NCBI GenBank assembly: GCA_000509225.1
Contig: BAOK01000002.1
Location: forward strand, 786,001 to 850,000
Direction: 5' to 3'
DNA length: 64,000 nt
Origin: Parvibaculaceae bacterium Mf 1.05b.01
Lineage (GTDB): Bacteria; Pseudomonadota; Alphaproteobacteria; Parvibaculales; Parvibaculaceae
The notes beneath the pieces were generated by a model, which was given only the letters and a program-made list of their open reading frames with translations, was not told where the DNA came from and made no database searches. The stretch's first letter is position 1. Every line of letters begins with the position of its first letter. The translations under genes and the position numbers were made by a program. Below, in pieces: positions 25,227 through 34,842 of the stretch.

Positions 25227-27191
25227 TTATTTGCCTGCCCAAAAGGCATCTGCTGTTGTTGCAATGAGGTCCGCCAGGTCATTGGTTTTGCCAATGTGCG
25301 CGGACCCATTGATCGACAAGTGTCCATCATCGCGATAGATCGGCACCCCCTCAATGCTGACCCTACAGGTCTCTGTGGAGTCATCGCTTGAGCAAATCAG
25401 ACTCTTGAGAGAAACGAAGGGCGCGTGCTCTGACAATTGCGACATCAGACGGTAGGCCTGTTGAGAGTCAGCCGACATCTGGTCAGGTGAGAAGTCGCAG
25501 CGCTGTGTGTCTGCCGCGAACAGAAGTGCTCTGGTATAACACCGCCCGATGTCCGCCCCGATATTTGGGGGTGGTGCCACGAATATAGGCTTCTGGCCGT
25601 TCGCACGAATGAGCTCGACGGTGGCCTTCAGGTGATCCAGAGCAATTTTTTCCTTGTCTTCGGTTATCACCTCGCCGTCAGCGGTCAGGAGATCAAATTT
25701 GATGTAGGTGAACGGTGACGCAAGAACCACATACTCAATCGCGTCTTGTGTTGCGAGCCAGTCCAGCACGTGGGTGCCTTGCGCCAGACACCTTTCAGCG
25801 CGTGAGGGGGAGACAACATTGCCGACAATTGATAGGCCGGTGACGGGTATGCAGCTGGACATGGTGTGCTGTCTAAAAGGAATGTCGGTCTCGCTGTTTT
25901 CCAGCGCTGGCGCCAGATGCATGCCGTAGGAGTCTCCCCAAAGGACCAGTCTCGGTGATGGGGAAGTGGTGCACGCCTCAGCCAGTGTGAATTGATGATC
26001 GCAGGCAGGAGAGAGGCCGTGGTTTGGGGCGAGCATGCGGTCAAAATCTGAAAACGCCAGATCGTCGGTGGCGGACCGACCGGCGAAGCCGTCGTTAGAG
26101 GACAGGATCACGCCGACCAGGATCAGAGCGGCGCTCGCGGCGCCAGACAAGATGAATATCTGTCGTTGTGAGAATTTTTTCTTATCTCGAAAGGGGCGTT
26201 CAACATATCGCCAGCTGACGTAGGCCAAGAATATGGAGAGCCCTGACAGCCCCATCATCAGATCCAGTGATGGGGCATCAAGACTGCGGTGGCGTGCAAA
26301 CGCAAACAGGGGATGATGCCATAGATAGGCACTGTAGCTAATGAGACCCAATCCAACGAAGGCTCTGGTGGCCAGCAGGCGGCCAACAATGGTGTCGGCT
26401 TGCGCAAAAAGGATGATAAGGCCGGTACCGATTGTCGGGACCAGTGCGTAGAGACCAGGAAAGGGTGTCGCTTCTGAAAATGCAAACACTGAGACCAGAA
26501 TGAGAACGAGCCCCAGGCCCCCTAAGAGCTCATTTGAAGCGACCCTTTGTGCGTTTGGCCTAAGCACATAGACAGCGATAAGGGCGCCGATCATCAGCTC
26601 CCATGCGCGGGTCGGCAAAAAGTAAAAGGCAATTTTGGGGTTGGTCGACAGGCCCCATTGCGCAAGACACAGGCTGACTATCCCGATGGCCGCAATGAGC
26701 ACACCGTTGCTCACCGCCCGCCATTTGTGGGCCAGGATCAGAAGAATGGGGAAGAAGACGTAAAACTGCTCTTCAACCGCCAGGCTCCACGTATGCAGGA
26801 GTGGTTTGAGCTCGGCTAACGGCGTGAAATAGTCGCTTTCCCGCGCAAAGAGGATGTTGGATGTGAAGGTTGGAACAGCGATCAGGCTTTTGCCAAAGCT
26901 CTTTAAGTCCTCTGGAAGCAACCAGACCCACGCAAACGGAACACAGGCAATAACGACCAGAAACAGGGCAGGGAGAATGCGCCTTGCTCTTCTTTCGTAG
27001 AAACGCACGAGACTGAAGGTGCCTGTCTGCTGTTCTTTGAGGATGATTGATGTGATCAGGTAGCCGCTGATGACGAAAAAGACGTCGACGCCGACGAAGC
27101 CACCGCTGAACAGCTCGACGCCAGCGTGAAACAGGATCACTGGCAGAACCGCGACGGCTCTCAGCCCATCTATTTCACGGCGATATTCCAT
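25227..27191 (-). CDS. acyltransferase 3 (OafA/YrhL-like) with C-terminal SGNH domain
   Basis: The 654-aa protein has an N-terminal acyltransferase-3 membrane domain (about residues 1-350) beginning YRREIDGLRAVAVLPVILFHAG, with VDVFFVISGYLI, FYERRARRILPALF and HTWSLAVEEQFYVFFPILL. A periplasmic SGNH domain (about 390-650) carries LVLWGDSYGMHLAPAL (nucleophile Ser) and DDGHLSINGS (Asp/His). These fusions O-acetylate lipopolysaccharide, exopolysaccharide or peptidoglycan sugars. It stands alone, convergent with the AbiC-like gene. Surface O-acetylation can change phage receptors. Confidence 0.9.
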   Translation of the reverse strand: MEYRREIDGLRAVAVLPVILFHAGVELFSGGFVGVDVFFVISGYLITSIILKEQQTGTFSLVRFYERRARRILPALFLVVIACVPFAWVWLLPEDLKSFGKSLIAVPTFTSNILFARESDYFTPLAELKPLLHTWSLAVEEQFYVFFPILLILAHKWRAVSNGVLIAAIGIVSLCLAQWGLSTNPKIAFYFLPTRAWELMIGALIAVYVLRPNAQRVASNELLGGLGLVLILVSVFAFSEATPFPGLYALVPTIGTGLIILFAQADTIVGRLLATRAFVGLGLISYSAYLWHHPLFAFARHRSLDAPSLDLMMGLSGLSIFLAYVSWRYVERPFRDKKKFSQRQIFILSGAASAALILVGVILSSNDGFAGRSATDDLAFSDFDRMLAPNHGLSPACDHQFTLAEACTTSPSPRLVLWGDSYGMHLAPALENSETDIPFRQHTMSSCIPVTGLSIVGNVVSPSRAERCLAQGTHVLDWLATQDAIEYVVLASPFTYIKFDLLTADGEVITEDKEKIALDHLKATVELIRANGQKPIFVAPPPNIGADIGRCYTRALLFAADTQRCDFSPDQMSADSQQAYRLMSQLSEHAPFVSLKSLICSSDDSTETCRVSIEGVPIYRDDGHLSINGSAHIGKTNDLADLIATTADAFWAGK

Positions 27192-27227
27192 GCCGAAACT
27201 CTCCCCCCAAGAAGCATCGGTATGGGT

Positions 27228-29969
27228 TTAGGCAAGTGCCCCGTGGCAATGCTTATACTTTTTGCCGGACCCGCACGGGCAGGGCGCGTTGCGCGCAATT
27301 TTGCCCCAGGTGGACGGATCATTCGGGTTCATCGCGATGTCTGCTGGCCTGTTGCGCGCCGTGCGTGGCCGCTCTGCCAGCGCAACATCGCCGTCTGCTT
27401 CTGCCATTTCGTCACGGCCTGTCAGCGGATCCACATGATGGGCCTGCATTTCCGGCAGGTCTGGTTCACCCAGTTCCGGTGGTTGCTCTGCGACAAATTG
27501 CAACGTCATCAACTGCCGGGTCACGTCCTCACGCAACCTGGTCAAGAGGCTTTCGAACAGCGAAAAGGCTTCCGTCTTGTATTCGTTTAGGGGGTCGCGC
27601 TGCCCGTAGCCGCGCAAGCCAACGGACTGACGCAGGTGATCGAGCATCTGAAGGTGTTCCCGCCAGCGCTGGTCGACGGTCTGTAACAGAATTGCTTTTT
27701 CGATCTGACGGAAGGTTTCAGCACCGACATCGGCAACCTTCTTCGCCATGGCGGCGTCGCCAGCCTGATAGATGCGGTCCTTGATTTCTTCGTCAGCAAT
27801 GCCTTCTTCCTCGGCCCATTCTTCGATGGGTAAATCAAGGCCGAAAATTTTCACGGTCTCTTCTTTGAGGCCGTCAACATCCCATTGCTCGACATAAGCT
27901 TTCTCGGGGATGTGCACACGAACCAGATCATCAATGCATTCATGGCGCATGTCGCGGACATCTTCAGACACGTCTTCGGCGTGCATGAGGTCGATGCGCT
28001 GTTCGAAGATCGCTTTGCGCTGGTCGTTCATGACATTGTCGAACTTGAGCAGATTCTTCCGAATGTCGAAGTTGCGGGCTTCAACTTTCTGCTGTGCTTT
28101 TGCCAGCGCCTTGTTGATCCAAGGGTGGATGATGGCTTCGCCTTCTTCCAGGCCGAGTTTCTGCAGCATCCCGTCCATACGGTCAGTGCCGAAGATGCGC
28201 ATCAGATCGTCTTCGAGGCTCAGATAGAATTTTGACCGACCGGGGTCCCCCTGACGTCCTGCACGTCCGCGCAGCTGATTGTCGATGCGGCGGCTTTCAT
28301 GGCGCTCTGTCCCGATGATGTAGAGACCGCCGGCATCCAATGCCTGCTTTTTCTTGGCGGCGACGTCTACTTCAATTTCTGCGGTGCGCTTGGCGCGCGT
28401 CTCTTCATCCAGGCTTTCATCAATCTCATCGGCGATGCGCATTTCCAAGTTGCCGCCGAGCTGAATGTCGGTCCCGCGCCCCGCCATGTTGGTGGCGATG
28501 GTCACAGCACCCGGCACACCGGCCTGTGCGATGATATGCGCTTCTTGTTCGTGATAGCGGGCATTCAGCACATTGTGCTTCACCTTCTTCTTTTTCAGAA
28601 GGTCTGCCAGATATTCAGACTTCTCAATAGAGGTCGTGCCGACAAGAACGGGCTGGCCACGTTTCGCGCAGTCTTCCAGTTCCAGGATAATGCCGTCGAA
28701 TTTTTCGCGAGCGGTCCGGTAAACCTCATCATCCTCGTCAATTCGAGCAATGCCGACATTCGTTGGAATTTCCAACACGTCGAGGCCATAGATATCCATG
28801 AACTCTTCTGCTTCGGTGAGCGCTGTGCCGGTCATGCCGGCGAGCTTGTCATAGAGCCGGAAATAGTTCTGGAAGGTTACTGATGCCAGCGTTTGGTTTT
28901 CCGGCTGGATTTCAACTTGTTCTTTGGCTTCAAGGGCCTGGTGCAAGCCTTCTGAATAGCGACGGCCTTCCATCATGCGGCCGGTGAATTCGTCAATGAT
29001 GACGACCTTGCCGCCTTTAACGATATAGTCTTTGTCTTTCTGGAAAAGCTTATGCGCTTTGAGCGCACAGTTGGCGTGGTGCACGAGAGAGATATTCTCT
29101 ACGTCGTAGAGCGTGCCTTCTTCCATAATTCCCGCTTCGCGGAGCAGCTCCTCGACATGCTCATTGCCTTCGTCGGTCAGATTTGCTGTCCGGGCTTTTT
29201 CATCCATGTCGTAATCTTCTTCGACCAGCGACGGAATGATCTTGTCCACCGTGACATAGAGCTCTGAATTGTCTTCCAGAGGGCCGGAGATGATCAGCGG
29301 AGTTCGCGCTTCGTCGACCAGGATCGAGTCCACTTCATCGACAATCGCAAAATGGTGGCTGCGCTGGACCATGGCATCCAGTTGGTATTTCATATTGTCG
29401 CGGAGATAGTCGAAGCCCAATTCATTGTTGGTGCCATAGGTGATATCTGCGGCGTAGGCGGCCCGCCGTTCTTGGTCGCCAAGGCCATGCAGAATGACAC
29501 CGGTGGTCAGACCAAGGAATTCGTACACCTGTCCCATCCAGGCCGCATCGCGGCTGGCGAGATAGTCGTTGACGGTGACCACGTGAACGCCCTTTGCAGG
29601 AATCGCATTCAGGTAGGCGGCCAGGGTGGCGACAAGGGTTTTCCCCTCACCGGTTTTCATTTCAGCAATCCGACCCTCATGGAGCGCCATGCCGCCGATC
29701 AGCTGTACGTCGTAGTGACGTTGGCCAAGGCTTCGTTTCGCGCCTTCACGCACAGTCGCAAATGCCTCTGGCAGCAGATCGTCAAGAGTTTCACCCGCTT
29801 CGAAGCGCTCTCTGAATTCCTGTGTCTTTGCACGCAAGGCGTCGTCCGACAAGGCTTCCATATCGGGTTCCAACGCGTTGATTGAACTCACCCGAGCTGT
29901 CAGAGATTTAATCTTGCGGTCGTTGCTGGAGCCAAAGATCCGCTTGGCAAATGCGCCCAAGCTAGCCAT
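27228..29969 (-). CDS. secA: preprotein translocase ATPase SecA
   Basis: SecA is the motor that pushes unfolded preproteins through SecYEG. The 913-aa product has NBD1 with Walker [18 protein letters not shown] and the DEAD-like [16 protein letters not shown], the preprotein cross-linking domain, and NBD2 with [16 protein letters not shown] and [16 protein letters not shown] helical scaffold and a C-terminal zinc-binding tail ([17 protein letters not shown]) follow; the tail binds SecB and lipids. Length is standard. The upstream gap (330 bases) separates it from the divergent ppiC-type gene. Confidence 0.98.
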   Translation of the reverse strand: MASLGAFAKRIFGSSNDRKIKSLTARVSSINALEPDMEALSDDALRAKTQEFRERFEAGETLDDLLPEAFATVREGAKRSLGQRHYDVQLIGGMALHEGRIAEMKTGEGKTLVATLAAYLNAIPAKGVHVVTVNDYLASRDAAWMGQVYEFLGLTTGVILHGLGDQERRAAYAADITYGTNNELGFDYLRDNMKYQLDAMVQRSHHFAIVDEVDSILVDEARTPLIISGPLEDNSELYVTVDKIIPSLVEEDYDMDEKARTANLTDEGNEHVEELLREAGIMEEGTLYDVENISLVHHANCALKAHKLFQKDKDYIVKGGKVVIIDEFTGRMMEGRRYSEGLHQALEAKEQVEIQPENQTLASVTFQNYFRLYDKLAGMTGTALTEAEEFMDIYGLDVLEIPTNVGIARIDEDDEVYRTAREKFDGIILELEDCAKRGQPVLVGTTSIEKSEYLADLLKKKKVKHNVLNARYHEQEAHIIAQAGVPGAVTIATNMAGRGTDIQLGGNLEMRIADEIDESLDEETRAKRTAEIEVDVAAKKKQALDAGGLYIIGTERHESRRIDNQLRGRAGRQGDPGRSKFYLSLEDDLMRIFGTDRMDGMLQKLGLEEGEAIIHPWINKALAKAQQKVEARNFDIRKNLLKFDNVMNDQRKAIFEQRIDLMHAEDVSEDVRDMRHECIDDLVRVHIPEKAYVEQWDVDGLKEETVKIFGLDLPIEEWAEEEGIADEEIKDRIYQAGDAAMAKKVADVGAETFRQIEKAILLQTVDQRWREHLQMLDHLRQSVGLRGYGQRDPLNEYKTEAFSLFESLLTRLREDVTRQLMTLQFVAEQPPELGEPDLPEMQAHHVDPLTGRDEMAEADGDVALAERPRTARNRPADIAMNPNDPSTWGKIARNAPCPCGSGKKYKHCHGALA

Positions 29970-30299
29970 CAGGGTATGTCACCTTGTTGGGGCAATCAGC
30001 TCGCTTGCAGAAGGCCAGCGGTGATGCCCGGTTATTATGTCAGGAGCAGCCCTTCCGCTTCGAAAAAGCGCACAACCGAACCCACTTGATGTAAGGGGGG
30101 GCTTGGTGCTTGTCAACGCTTGCCGGGGGCCTCAACGGGAGGCTGCTCTGGAGCTTCCAATATTCGTTAATGTCTTGCATTCATTGCGAAATCTTAATGG
30201 CGGTCGCCCTTGTATGAACTGGCCCAACCCCTCACTATAGGGTCTCACCTGAAGCCCGGATGAACCGGGTCTCGCTGTTCTCTTCAAGGTCCTTCTCCC
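29970..30299. other. intergenic region between secA and the parvulin gene
   Basis: This 330-base divergent gap must hold promoters for both sides, but no confident -35/-10 pair was found. A short hairpin (GCCCGG, loop ATGAA, CCGGGT) at about 30253-30269 lies in the leader of the parvulin gene. No RNA gene was recognised. Confidence 0.4.
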
Positions 30300-31181
30300 A
30301 TGATGTTTTCGATGACTTCTCTGGCCGCGCGGATGCCGGTCTGGCTCCTTGGTGTTGCCCTGATTGTGGCAGTTTCCCTTAGCTATTCCTTGCCTGCGTT
30401 GGGGGCGGAAGAGGACGACACAGTTGTCGCGCGGGTCAATGGCGTGGAAATCCGGTTTTCCGACCTTTTGTTGGCGGAAGAAGAGACTGCACAGGCGCTC
30501 GCCAATGTGCCCGAGGACGTAAAGTTCGAGTATCTGCTGAGCCTACTCATCGACCGGGTGATTGTGTCGAGCGACGCCCGCACGAAAGGCCTGAGGGATG
30601 ATCCGGGTGTTCAGCGCCGGATGGCCTATTACGAGAATAAGGCGCTTCGGGACGTTTACTGGACCCAGCTCATTACCTCGCGCATTTCTGATGAGGCGGC
30701 AAAAGAGTTCTATGACGCACAGGTGGGGGCTGTTGAGCCTCAGGAAGAGATCAAAGCCCGTCACATTCTCGTGGCGACCGAAGAGGAAGCCCAGGCGATT
30801 ATCGACGCATTGGACGCTGGCGGTGACTTTGAAGAGCTGGCGAAAGAACATTCGACCGGTCCAAGTGGTGCTGAGGGGGGGGATCTTGGCTATTTCACGG
30901 CGGGAACCATGGTCGCGGAATTTAACGATGCGGCGTTTGCGCTCCAGGCCGGAGAGGTGTCGGTGCCTGTGAAGACCAAGTTTGGCTGGCATGTGATCAA
31001 AGTGGAAGACCGCCGGGTTCAGGAAGTTCCGGGATTCGAGCTGGTGAAAGACCAGGTGATTGAAGCATTGGCTCAGCAAGAAGGTAGGACAATGATGGAT
31101 GAAATGCGGGAGGCCGCGACAATTGAGATTGTCGGCGCGGAAGGCGAAGGCAGCCGGCCGTTGATTGCGCCTCAAGAATAG
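30300..31181 (+). CDS. periplasmic parvulin-type peptidyl-prolyl cis-trans isomerase (SurA/PpiC-like)
   Basis: The 293-aa protein has an N-terminal signal sequence (about residues 10-33, ending ALGAEE), a SurA-like helical N-domain (about 40-130), and one parvulin domain (about 145-245). That domain includes EEIKARHILVATEEEAQAII, SGAEGGDLGYFTAGTMVAEF and FGWHVIKVEDRR. It should help fold exported or outer-membrane proteins. It is divergent from secA, an arrangement seen in many alphaproteobacteria that couples export and periplasmic folding. argJ follows after 82 bases. Confidence 0.9.
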   Translation: MMFSMTSLAARMPVWLLGVALIVAVSLSYSLPALGAEEDDTVVARVNGVEIRFSDLLLAEEETAQALANVPEDVKFEYLLSLLIDRVIVSSDARTKGLRDDPGVQRRMAYYENKALRDVYWTQLITSRISDEAAKEFYDAQVGAVEPQEEIKARHILVATEEEAQAIIDALDAGGDFEELAKEHSTGPSGAEGGDLGYFTAGTMVAEFNDAAFALQAGEVSVPVKTKFGWHVIKVEDRRVQEVPGFELVKDQVIEALAQQEGRTMMDEMREAATIEIVGAEGEGSRPLIAPQE

Positions 31182-31263
31182 GTCATATCAATTAGGTCGA
31201 GAGGACAAATGTCCGCTTGGCTCAATCAATTTTGAGCCTGATTTGATCTAGGGGTACTTCTTT

Positions 31264-32631
31264 ATGTCCAAGCCATCTGCAACGCTCGCCAAAGCTGCGC
31301 TCAAGTCCGGCTCCAAAGCACCGGCTAAGAAGGCGCTGAAGAAGAAAGCCTCCAAGAAAACAGCCAGGAAGGTTGCTGAGAAGCTGGTGTCGCCTTTGGC
31401 GCCGAAAAAACTGGCCAGCCTGCCGTCGCTTGCTGGTGTGGAGCTCGCGACAACGAACAGCGGCACAAAATATAAAGGCCGTGATGACCTTCTTGTTGCT
31501 CGTATGGCTGAGGGCACGCAGGTCGGCGGTGTGTTTACAACATCCAAGACAGCGGCGGCGCCTGTCACCTGGTGTCAAAACTCGCTTGAAGGTGGCCTCG
31601 CGCGGGCGTTGGTGGTCAATGCAGGCAATGCAAACGCGTTTACAGGTAAGGCGGGACTCCAGACCGTTCGGCAGACAGCATCGGTCGCGGCGGCCATAGC
31701 GGGATGCCGTCAGAAGGACGTGTTCATTGCCTCCACTGGCGTTATTGGTGAAGTGCTGGACGGGGATGCGATCGGAACGGCACTCACACAGGCTGTCAAT
31801 GCGGGCGATCCTGGCTGGGAAGCTGCTGCCCGCGCGATCATGACAACCGACACGTTCCCGAAGCTTGCGACAAAAACGGTCAAGATTGGCGATGTGGATG
31901 TGCGCATTAACGGGATTGCAAAAGGGTCCGGCATGATCCAACCAGATCTCGCCACGATGCTTGTCTTCCTGTTTACCGATGCTGCGCTACCGGCGTCGGT
32001 CCTCCAGACACTCCTTATGCTTGGGGTGCGCGACAGTTTCAACTCCATCACTGTCGATAGTGATACGTCGACCAGTGACACGGTGCTCTTATTTGCAACC
32101 GGTGGCGCCATGGCAGAGGCAGAAGCCAATGGTATTGCATCGCCAAAAATTTCACGCGCAGGCGATCCGCGGCTTCGGGACTTCCGGGACGCCTTGAACG
32201 AGTTGATGCTTGACCTTGCGCATCAGGTTGTCAGAGACGGCGAAGGAGCGTCGAAGTTCATTGAGGTAAAAGTGACAGGGGCCGCGAGCTATAAGGGGGC
32301 TCGCACCATTGCACTCTCTGTGGCCAACTCTCCGTTGGTGAAGACGGCGATTGCCGGCGAAGATGCCAATTGGGGCCGGATTGTCATGGCCGTCGGGAAG
32401 GCTGGAGAAGAGGCTGACCGGGACAAGCTCAAGATCGAGATTGGGGGCATTCTGGTCGCCAAGAATGGGGTTGCTGTTGAAGGGTTTGATGAAAAGCCTG
32501 TCGCGCGTCACATGAAAGGCAAAGACATCAAGATCGCTGTTGATGTCGGTGTCGGACGCGCCGAGGCAACGGTCTGGACGTGCGACCTTACCCATGAGTA
32601 CATTCGCATTAATGCAGATTATCGCAGCTGA
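31264..32631 (+). CDS. argJ: bifunctional ornithine/glutamate N-acetyltransferase ArgJ with lysine-rich N-terminal extension
   Basis: ArgJ makes N-acetylglutamate and recycles the acetyl group from N-acetylornithine in arginine synthesis. The 455-aa precursor contains IASTGVIGE (oxyanion) and the self-cleavage site LATMLVF, with Ala230/Thr231 as the cut and the new N-terminal Thr nucleophile. The C-terminal [21 protein letters not shown] is intact. Family members usually begin near VSPLAPKxxxxLPxxxGV. Here about 42 extra residues rich in Lys/Ala precede that point. AGGGG lies about 10 bases before ATG 31264, supporting the long form; a GTG at 31387 is the short-form alternative. Confidence 0.95.
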   Translation: MSKPSATLAKAALKSGSKAPAKKALKKKASKKTARKVAEKLVSPLAPKKLASLPSLAGVELATTNSGTKYKGRDDLLVARMAEGTQVGGVFTTSKTAAAPVTWCQNSLEGGLARALVVNAGNANAFTGKAGLQTVRQTASVAAAIAGCRQKDVFIASTGVIGEVLDGDAIGTALTQAVNAGDPGWEAAARAIMTTDTFPKLATKTVKIGDVDVRINGIAKGSGMIQPDLATMLVFLFTDAALPASVLQTLLMLGVRDSFNSITVDSDTSTSDTVLLFATGGAMAEAEANGIASPKISRAGDPRLRDFRDALNELMLDLAHQVVRDGEGASKFIEVKVTGAASYKGARTIALSVANSPLVKTAIAGEDANWGRIVMAVGKAGEEADRDKLKIEIGGILVAKNGVAVEGFDEKPVARHMKGKDIKIAVDVGVGRAEATVWTCDLTHEYIRINADYRS

Positions 32632-33301
32632 CCTGGGTCGGCAGTATTTTCGGGCGAGCGAAGAATTGACAGATCACTCAAGCGATAAAGGTTATGCAAG
32701 TGCCTCTCGCCTGCTCGGCGGCGGCTTGGGCGCTCGGTCTCTTTTTACACCCCGTTTGACATTGCGTTGGATTGCTTCAAGCGATGCGGAGAGGCTTAGC
32801 ACCTTGGCCGGTGACCCGCTGCTCCTGCAGAAAACGGAAACCATTCCCTATCCTTATGATGTTCCAGCCGCGCATGAGTGGATTGATGAAGCCGAGGGCT
32901 TGAGAGAAAGAGGCTCTGCTTACCGATTTGCAATCGAAGAACGATCAACGTCTGCGTTTGTTGGCGTCTCAGCATTGATGATGCTCGATCAGGGTGTTGC
33001 TGAGTTAGGCTATTGGTTGGGACGTGACTTTTGGGGGCAAGGATATGGCCGAGAGGCTGTTGCTGCCACGGTTGCTTTCGGCGCGGATATTCTAAAATTG
33101 CAGTCCCTCCAGGCGGTGGTCTATTCAGAAAACACAGCGTCTGTTGCTGTGCTGCGTGGGCTTGGTTTTGAAGAACATGCTTTCGAAACCATTAACGTGC
33201 CAGACCGCGGAGGATCACGTCTCGTTCGGCGCTTTGTCTCTGATCTGCGCAAAGCCCCTAAGTCTTCCAATGTTGTTCCCATGTCCGGCAAGGTCGCCTG
33301 A
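32594..33301 (+). CDS. GNAT family N-acetyltransferase (RimJ/RimL-like)
   Basis: The product is about 235 aa with a GNAT domain at about residues 50-215: [42 protein letters not shown], then the acetyl-CoA site [22 protein letters not shown] and [10 protein letters not shown]. It likely acetylates a protein N-terminus, a small amine or an amino acid. The start is uncertain: ATG 32594 overlaps argJ by 38 bases, and a second ATG is at 32612. The stop overlaps the mutT start by one base, so the gene is coupled into the argJ-mutT-flp operon. Confidence 0.8.
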   Translation: MSTFALMQIIAADLGRQYFRASEELTDHSSDKGYASASRLLGGGLGARSLFTPRLTLRWIASSDAERLSTLAGDPLLLQKTETIPYPYDVPAAHEWIDEAEGLRERGSAYRFAIEERSTSAFVGVSALMMLDQGVAELGYWLGRDFWGQGYGREAVAATVAFGADILKLQSLQAVVYSENTASVAVLRGLGFEEHAFETINVPDRGGSRLVRRFVSDLRKAPKSSNVVPMSGKVA

Positions 33302-33714
33302 TGGCGGACGCAGACCTCCCGATCGTGCTCGTTTCCGCCTGTGCACTGGTGGATATTGAAGGGCGGGTGCTTCTTGCTCAGCGCCCTGACGGCAAATCGA
33401 TGGCGGGACTGTGGGAATTTCCCGGTGGCAAAGTTGAACCTGGCGAGGCACCGGAGGTCGCTTTGATCCGGGAATTAAGAGAAGAACTTGAAATAGATGT
33501 GACGGCTTCCTGTCTCGCCCCGTTTACTTTTGCCAGCCACACTTACGAAAAATTTCACCTGTTAATGCCACTCTTTGTCTGTCGGAAGTGGCAAGGTATT
33601 CCGACGCCGGTTGAAGGGCAGACCTTGAAATGGGTGCGCCCTGTAAAAATGAGTGACTATCCAATGCCACCGGCAGATGAGCCGTTGGTCGCAATGCTGA
33701 GGGACTTTCTGTGA
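33301..33714 (+). CDS. mutT: (deoxy)nucleoside triphosphate pyrophosphohydrolase, MutT-type Nudix
   Basis: This 137-aa Nudix hydrolase probably removes 8-oxo-dGTP from the nucleotide pool. The Nudix box spans about residues 42-64 (GGKVEPGEAPEVALIRELRE then EL, with the required Gly, Glu, Arg and Glu-Glu positions). VLLAQRPDGKSMAGLWEFPGGK upstream is MutT-like. It starts in a TGATG overlap with the GNAT gene and ends in a GTGA overlap with the Flp pilin gene. MutT beside argJ is a common alphaproteobacterial arrangement. Confidence 0.92.
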   Translation: MADADLPIVLVSACALVDIEGRVLLAQRPDGKSMAGLWEFPGGKVEPGEAPEVALIRELREELEIDVTASCLAPFTFASHTYEKFHLLMPLFVCRKWQGIPTPVEGQTLKWVRPVKMSDYPMPPADEPLVAMLRDFL

Positions 33715-33905
33715 ATAAATTGATTTCAGATATCCACCACCCTAGCCGGCCTGCATTGGTCATTCGCTTTCTTCAGGACGCAAAGGGAGCGACTGCTGTT
33801 GAATATGGTCTGATTGCTTCACTTATCGCTGTTGCGATTGTCGGCGTGATTGCCACCATTGGCGCTGATGTGTCTGCGCTTCTGCGCAGCGTTGATCTGA
33901 TTTAG
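33711..33905 (+). CDS. Flp family type IVb pilin, orphan
   Basis: The 64-aa prepilin has a 26-residue leader and the Flp processing site DAKG/ATAVE. Cleavage falls after Gly26, with Glu at position 5 of the mature protein, then YGLIASLIAVAIVGVIATIG as the hydrophobic N-terminal helix. GTG start (33711) overlaps the mutT stop by 4 bases, with GAGGG about 8 bases before it. No tad/cpa assembly gene is in the window, so it is an orphan pilin tied by translation to a metabolic operon. It would need a TadV-type peptidase and secretion ATPase from elsewhere. Confidence 0.88.
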   Translation: MNKLISDIHHPSRPALVIRFLQDAKGATAVEYGLIASLIAVAIVGVIATIGADVSALLRSVDLI

Positions 33906-34834
33906 ACGTTCTTGGGCGTCTTGTGCCCGAAGGGGTGTGCTGTCTCGCCCGTGCTGATCTCTTCTGTTTTTAAAGCGTCTGCCAGCCGCATGGCCGCGGT
34001 GCCGGGGCGCATGGGCTTTTGCTGGCTTTCGTGCGGTGCCCAGCCGGTGGCGTAAAGAATCTCGAACGTGGCTCGAATGCGCCCGTCAGTATCCGCATAT
34101 TTCTCCTGATAGAGTTGGGCTGCGCGCATTAATGTGGCGCGTTTCAGCGGGCTCTTTTTGCGCTCGGTGATCGCGTTGGTTTCGCCCATCGCACGCAGGT
34201 CGCTTAACAGATTGAAAATCGTGTCATAGCGCACAATGATCTGGTCGGCATCAACGACAGGAAGTGCGAAACCAGAGCGTTGGAGCAGACCGCCGAGATC
34301 GCGCACGTCGGCAAATGGGGAGACCCGTGGTGACACACCGCCCTCGCATTCTGCCTCTGCCTGCATGAGGACATCACGCAGCTCGTGCAGGGTTTCACCT
34401 CCAAAAAGTGCGGTAAGGAAGAGGCCATCGGGCTTCAGGGCCTGCCTTACTTGCAGGAGTGCACCCGGCAGGTCGTTCACCCAATGCAGCGACAGAGCGC
34501 TGGTCACAAGATCGAGGGATCCAGGTCGGATAGGGAGAAATTCTTCGTCCGCCACAATATGAGGCGAGGGTGCCTGGTGCACCATTGATGGGGATAAGTC
34601 AGCGGAGATCACCGTCTCCACCCCGGCAGGCTTTAGAATATCTCGGGCGAGCAGGCCATTGTGGCAGCCAAGATCAAGAGCTGTGTTGAAAGTGCGGTTG
34701 GTTGTCTCTAGTCGCCCACCAATTTCTTGCGCTGCCCGGCGCACCAGAAAGTCCGCAGCAGCAAAGCCTGCGGCTGCGCGCTCACGATGGCGCGCGACAA
34801 GGTGTCGATCAAATGGGGCAACGGTGGAAGTCAT
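33902..34834 (-). CDS. SAM-dependent methyltransferase, NDUFAF5-like
   Basis: The 310-aa class I methyltransferase-fold protein has the SAM motif ALDLGCHNGLLARDIL, then VETVISADLSPSM, DEEFLPIRPGSLDLVTSALSLHWVNDLPGALLQ and KPDGLFLTALFGGETLHELR. The last two match the NDUFAF5/BioC-like branch. The human homologue hydroxylates an Arg of complex I subunit NDUFS7. ATG 34834 is preferred over GTG 34843. The stop overlaps the stop of the Flp gene by 4 bases (convergent). The BCCT gene ends 8 bases upstream. Confidence 0.85.
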   Translation of the reverse strand: MTSTVAPFDRHLVARHRERAAAGFAAADFLVRRAAQEIGGRLETTNRTFNTALDLGCHNGLLARDILKPAGVETVISADLSPSMVHQAPSPHIVADEEFLPIRPGSLDLVTSALSLHWVNDLPGALLQVRQALKPDGLFLTALFGGETLHELRDVLMQAEAECEGGVSPRVSPFADVRDLGGLLQRSGFALPVVDADQIIVRYDTIFNLLSDLRAMGETNAITERKKSPLKRATLMRAAQLYQEKYADTDGRIRATFEILYATGWAPHESQQKPMRPGTAAMRLADALKTEEISTGETAHPFGHKTPKNV

Positions 34835-34842
34835 ATCGCGCA

